The translations under genes were made by a program, and so were the position numbers. A stretch of DNA of 64,000 nucleotides from Porticoccus sp002390525 (GTDB taxonomy: Bacteria; Pseudomonadota; Gammaproteobacteria; Pseudomonadales; Porticoccaceae), in the NCBI GenBank assembly GCA_943846655.1, contig OX044352.1, positions 310,001 through 374,000 on the forward strand, read 5' to 3'. Every line of letters starts with the position of its first letter. The stretch's first letter is position 1. The notes beneath the pieces are model-generated. The model was not told the DNA's origin. It did not search any database and was given only the letters and a program-made list of their open reading frames with translations. Shown piece after piece: positions 60,893-64,000 of this stretch.

Positions 60893-62043
60893 TCGACTTT
60901 ATCCATCCAATTTTTTTTTGTCCATTTTTTTTTAATTACTCGATCAATTACCTCTGCTGCCTTTAGAGGCATATCATAAATGTCTGCGCTATTAGAGAAG
61001 TTTATTCCGTTATTTCGTAATATTAACTTATCTGCTAGTAAAATTTCCTCCAAATTCCTGTTGAACCTGTTTTGTGAGTAAGGTGAGTCTAACAATATTC
61101 CCGCTTGCGCTTCCTTTACATAATGTGCATATCCACAAACGTCTGTAACTATTGAGGGAAGACCAGCAACTAAAGCTTCGAGTATCACCCCTCCAGTATT
61201 CTCAGCATAGGAGGGGTGTAATAAAACGTCTGAACCCTGCAAAAATTTTGGGATGTCACCTCGTCCAGAAAAGAAAGTTACAATATCAGCTATATTCAAC
61301 TTTTGTGCTTGAGAGATATACTCGCTGGGATCATCTTCGCCAATAACAAAAAACTTTATCTTACTTTTTAACTTGATCGGTAAAGACGCTATAGCTCGCA
61401 AACTTCTATCTAAACCTTTGGTACGAAAACCAGAGCCTATCTGCAAAAGCAGAATCTCATCATTCTCTAAATTAAATTCTTCCCTAAACGATTTGCGAAT
61501 ATCGGATGCATTGTCTGGAGCGCGACGATCACGGCTAATACCGGGGGGCAGCATATCTATGAAGGATGAGTCTGTATCGTAAAAATTCTGAAATAGTTTT
61601 TTTTGTATAGGTGAAAACATTAAAATATTTACACCTGCTTTTTTTTCAAAAACAGCCTTTTCAAAGCTAGCAAAATGCTTATATCGGAATGTGTATCGGT
61701 ACCACCATGGTCTTAATTTACGCGATTTATACTCATAGCAAGGATCACCACAATAATAAATATCAAGGCCAGGCATTTTGTTGAAGCCTATTACCAAGTC
61801 TATGGATTCATGTTTCAAGTTTTCATTAAGCCATCTAGAAAAGAATTGGTATTTTTTTATATTTCTAATGGCATCTGTTTTAATAATCACGATTTTTAAA
61901 AATTCAGGTTTTTCACCTAGCCATTCTAATGTATATACAGTGACTCTGTATCCGCGCTTTGAGCACTCTTCAGCAATTTTCAGAAAATTTCTTTGCATGC
62001 CTCCAAATGGGAAATATTTATACAAACAAAATGCTAGCTTCAT
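60889..62043 (-). CDS. waaG: LPS core glycosyltransferase WaaG
   Basis: GT4 enzyme that adds the first hexose (in Pseudomonas a galactosamine, in enterics glucose) to heptose II. Seen: 384 residues, GT-B. N-terminal KYFPFGGMQRNFLKIAEEC with the acceptor-side loop, DLVIGFNKMPGLDIYYCGDP, and C-terminal donor site ENTGGVILEALVAGLPSIV. It starts at the base before the waaC stop region ends (adjacent, no gap) and overlaps waaP by 4 bases. Confidence 0.94.
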   Translation of the reverse strand: MKLAFCLYKYFPFGGMQRNFLKIAEECSKRGYRVTVYTLEWLGEKPEFLKIVIIKTDAIRNIKKYQFFSRWLNENLKHESIDLVIGFNKMPGLDIYYCGDPCYEYKSRKLRPWWYRYTFRYKHFASFEKAVFEKKAGVNILMFSPIQKKLFQNFYDTDSSFIDMLPPGISRDRRAPDNASDIRKSFREEFNLENDEILLLQIGSGFRTKGLDRSLRAIASLPIKLKSKIKFFVIGEDDPSEYISQAQKLNIADIVTFFSGRGDIPKFLQGSDVLLHPSYAENTGGVILEALVAGLPSIVTDVCGYAHYVKEAQAGILLDSPYSQNRFNRNLEEILLADKLILRNNGINFSNSADIYDMPLKAAEVIDRVIKKKWTKKNWMDKVE

Positions 62044-63099
62044 TTATTTGTCTGTCTCCTCTTTTATAGTGACTTCAAGATCATCGATAACAATATTCTT
62101 TTTTATTAACTTTATAAAATTTTCAAAAACTATGTTTGCTGTAAGCCCCTGAAAACCTCGGCATGACCCATCTACTTTTAATGAAAATGGACACTTTTTG
62201 GACATACATAAACAAGGAAAATTAGATAGAAGACTTTTTTGGTCTGGACCATACAAGCCAGTTAAAATAGGGTTTGTTGGGCCAAAAATACCTAACGTAG
62301 GGATACCTAGAGCAGAAGAAAGGTGTCCTAGACCAGTATCAACAGAAATGCATCCAGAAGCCTTTTTCAGCAAAGAAACTATTTCTGTCAGTGACATTTT
62401 AGGCAGAACTGCAGCCCCGGAAATTTCGGCGATTCTTTCTGCACGTGACTTTTCTTGATTATTTCCCCATGGTAAAAAAACCTTATACCCGGCTGTTGCG
62501 ACCAAACGACTCAATGCTATCCAAGATTCTTCTGGCCAATGTTTGGAAGGCCAAGTTGTGCCATGCATTAAAATAACATACTGATTATTTCCTGGGTTAG
62601 AAAAAAGATTGTAATTTCCTATACTTGAATTTAGCTTATAACCTAATGACTTTGAGAATAGAATACGAGTTCGTTCAACTGCATGAATATCCTTGGGAAT
62701 ACTGAATCGATGGTCATAAAAAAATGATGCTATTGATTCTCTTGCGGAAGTCTTATCGAAACCATATCTATCTCCATCTGCCTGCCTAGCAAGCCAAGCA
62801 CTTTTGAATAGGCCTTGAGCGTCGATTATAGCATCGTAGGGATATAAGCTGAGTTTTCTCTTTAGCTCTAAATGCTCACTTGAGTTCCAAAATTTAAAAA
62901 TGTTCTTACGCCACCTTCTCATGGAAACAGAAATGATTTGATCCACCTGATCGTTCAAGTGGGGTATATAAGAAAAACTTTCTTCAACGACCCAATCAAA
63001 CTTAATATCTGGAATAGCAAGACTAGCGTCATACAAAGCGGGGAGGGTATGAACAATATCACCTAATGAAGAGGTTTTTACTATTAAAACTCTTTTCAT
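62044..63099 (-). CDS. waaC: LPS heptosyltransferase I (WaaC)
   Basis: Adds the first L-glycero-D-manno-heptose to Kdo2-lipid A, using ADP-heptose. Seen: 351 residues, GT9. The start KRVLIVKTSSLGDIVHTLPAL is diagnostic for WaaC; VVEESFSYIP and IDAQGLFKSAWLARQA follow, then the donor site SVDTGLGHLSSALGIPTLGIF. The ATG overlaps the waaF stop by one base (TAATG), consistent with translational coupling. Confidence 0.96.
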   Translation of the reverse strand: MKRVLIVKTSSLGDIVHTLPALYDASLAIPDIKFDWVVEESFSYIPHLNDQVDQIISVSMRRWRKNIFKFWNSSEHLELKRKLSLYPYDAIIDAQGLFKSAWLARQADGDRYGFDKTSARESIASFFYDHRFSIPKDIHAVERTRILFSKSLGYKLNSSIGNYNLFSNPGNNQYVILMHGTTWPSKHWPEESWIALSRLVATAGYKVFLPWGNNQEKSRAERIAEISGAAVLPKMSLTEIVSLLKKASGCISVDTGLGHLSSALGIPTLGIFGPTNPILTGLYGPDQKSLLSNFPCLCMSKKCPFSLKVDGSCRGFQGLTANIVFENFIKLIKKNIVIDDLEVTIKEETDK

Positions 63100-64000
63100 T
63101 AATCACCCGCCAGTCTTAATAGCTCAGAAATCACTTTAGCTGGAGTTAGGTCATCTAAGCATTTCATACTATTAATGGGACATATTCTTTTAAAACAGGG
63201 TCCACATTCTACAGGAATAGATAATGCAACAGCCTTCTTATTGAGTGGAGGAGTGAAATGCGGTGAAGTTGATCCATATAAAACAATTAGTGGTGTATCT
63301 ACAGCTGCCGATATATGCATCAATCCAGAATCGTTAGTAACTACAATATTGGCAACTGACAGTAAGTCGATTGCTTCATCTAGCAGAGTTAAACCAGCAA
63401 GGTTATTACAATGGTCTCGGTCACTTTGAGATAAATAGTTGATAATTTCTTGGCCGACTTGTTTGTCTTTACCAGAGCCTAATAGCCAAACTTGCCATCC
63501 CTCAGATATCCTATTTGATGCAACTTCAGCATAATGTTTTGCTGGCCATTGTTTAGAGGGGCCAAATTCTGCCCCTGCACATAAAACTAAAATCTTACGA
63601 TCGCAATTTAATCCTAATTTATTGATGAGGTTTACCGCTTTATCTTTATAAAATTTTAACGCCGGAGGTGCTATAGATTTGGGTAAAATTGTATCTTTGG
63701 TTAAAGCGAGTGCAGCGAAACGTTGAACCATTAATGGGTAGGATTTTTTTTTCAAGCCACGAATATCATTTATTAATCCATAGCGCATTTCTCCCCTCCA
63801 GCCTGTTCTATGTTGAATTTTTGCAAACCATGGAATAAGTGCTGATTTAAAAGAATTGGGTAAAATTATTGCTTGTGTATATTTTTCTGCCCGGAGCTTA
63901 ATTCCAATTTCCCGTCTAAGCTTCCAGTTAAAAATTCCATGGCCAATAGGCATATCAATCGCTTGGGATACCTCAGGCATACGATTTAGTATTGGTTGAC
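63099..64000 (-). CDS. waaF: LPS heptosyltransferase II (WaaF), 5' part outside window
   Basis: Adds the second heptose of the inner core. Seen: the frame stays open to base 64000. Codons before the Met at 63980 read QPILNR and continue the family sequence, so that Met is internal and the true start is beyond the window. GT9 blocks: LPNSFKSALIPWFAKI, GAEFGPSKQWPAKHYAEV, and donor site VTNDSGLMHISAAVDTPLI with LYGSTSPHFTPP. First visible gene of the waaF-waaC-waaG-waaP run. Confidence 0.96.
   Translation of the reverse strand, partial: QPILNRMPEVSQAIDMPIGHGIFNWKLRREIGIKLRAEKYTQAIILPNSFKSALIPWFAKIQHRTGWRGEMRYGLINDIRGLKKKSYPLMVQRFAALALTKDTILPKSIAPPALKFYKDKAVNLINKLGLNCDRKILVLCAGAEFGPSKQWPAKHYAEVASNRISEGWQVWLLGSGKDKQVGQEIINYLSQSDRDHCNNLAGLTLLDEAIDLLSVANIVVTNDSGLMHISAAVDTPLIVLYGSTSPHFTPPLNKKAVALSIPVECGPCFKRICPINSMKCLDDLTPAKVISELLRLAGD

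Overview
The window is a chromosomal segment of a gammaproteobacterium. It is AT-rich and gene-dense, and genes often overlap by 1-4 bases. Gene content and order resemble the Pseudomonadales/Cellvibrionales lineage. Indicators are the rpoN-hpf-ptsN-rapZ-ptsO operon, glyA-nrdR-ribD-ribE-ribBX-ribH-nusB-thiL-pgpA, parC-parE-yqiA-cpdA-yqiB-nudF-tolC-waaA, and a Pseudomonas-style core-LPS block (waaF-waaC-waaG-waaP, extra kinase, carbamoyltransferase). I cannot name the genus. There are no rRNA or tRNA genes, no intact insertion sequence, no CRISPR array and no recognisable defence island.

Layout. 1-3830: end of lptB, then the rpoN operon. 3937-7640: mgtE, darP and typA. 7641-12042: glnA-glnL-glnG with clear nitrogen control sites. 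12061-15348: yibN, gpmI and envC. 15453-24420 (minus strand): hisF, the riboflavin/thiamin/nusB cluster, nrdR and glyA. 24563-28018: fused isobutyryl-CoA mutase (icmF). 28028-28569: scar-like intergenic region with two copies of a 20-bp repeat. 28570-31659: ettA, a helicase-associated-domain protein and a DUF1456 protein. 31669-33115: ammonium transporter with a sigma-54 promoter. 33165-38885 (minus): cobalamin riboswitch followed by btuB-cobO-btuC-btuD-btuF. 38944-42202: radA, then a divergent, overlapping pair of phage-like replication genes. 42258-51886: topoisomerase IV, nudF group, tolC and waaA. 52065-54082: FAD oxidoreductase plus aldo/keto reductase. 54094-64000: hldE and the core-LPS block.

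Two regulatory themes tie the window together. First, nitrogen: sigma-54 is encoded here, and so are the NtrB/NtrC pair that drive sigma-54 promoters. Good -24/-12 elements lie in front of rpoN itself, glnA (with two NtrC sites) and amt. Second, vitamin B12: one riboswitch precedes genes for outer-membrane uptake, inner-membrane uptake and adenosylation, and a large AdoCbl-dependent mutase that can use the product lies 10 kb away.

Most promising for follow-up: the near-leaderless rpoN start sitting on a sigma-54 element; the gene pair at 40525-42202 (a protein with three DnaT-type domains overlapped by a lambda P-like helicase-loader candidate); the tandem-kinase LPS protein at 58601; and the repeat/gene-fragment scar at 28075-28412. 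All family assignments come from reading motifs; no database search was run.
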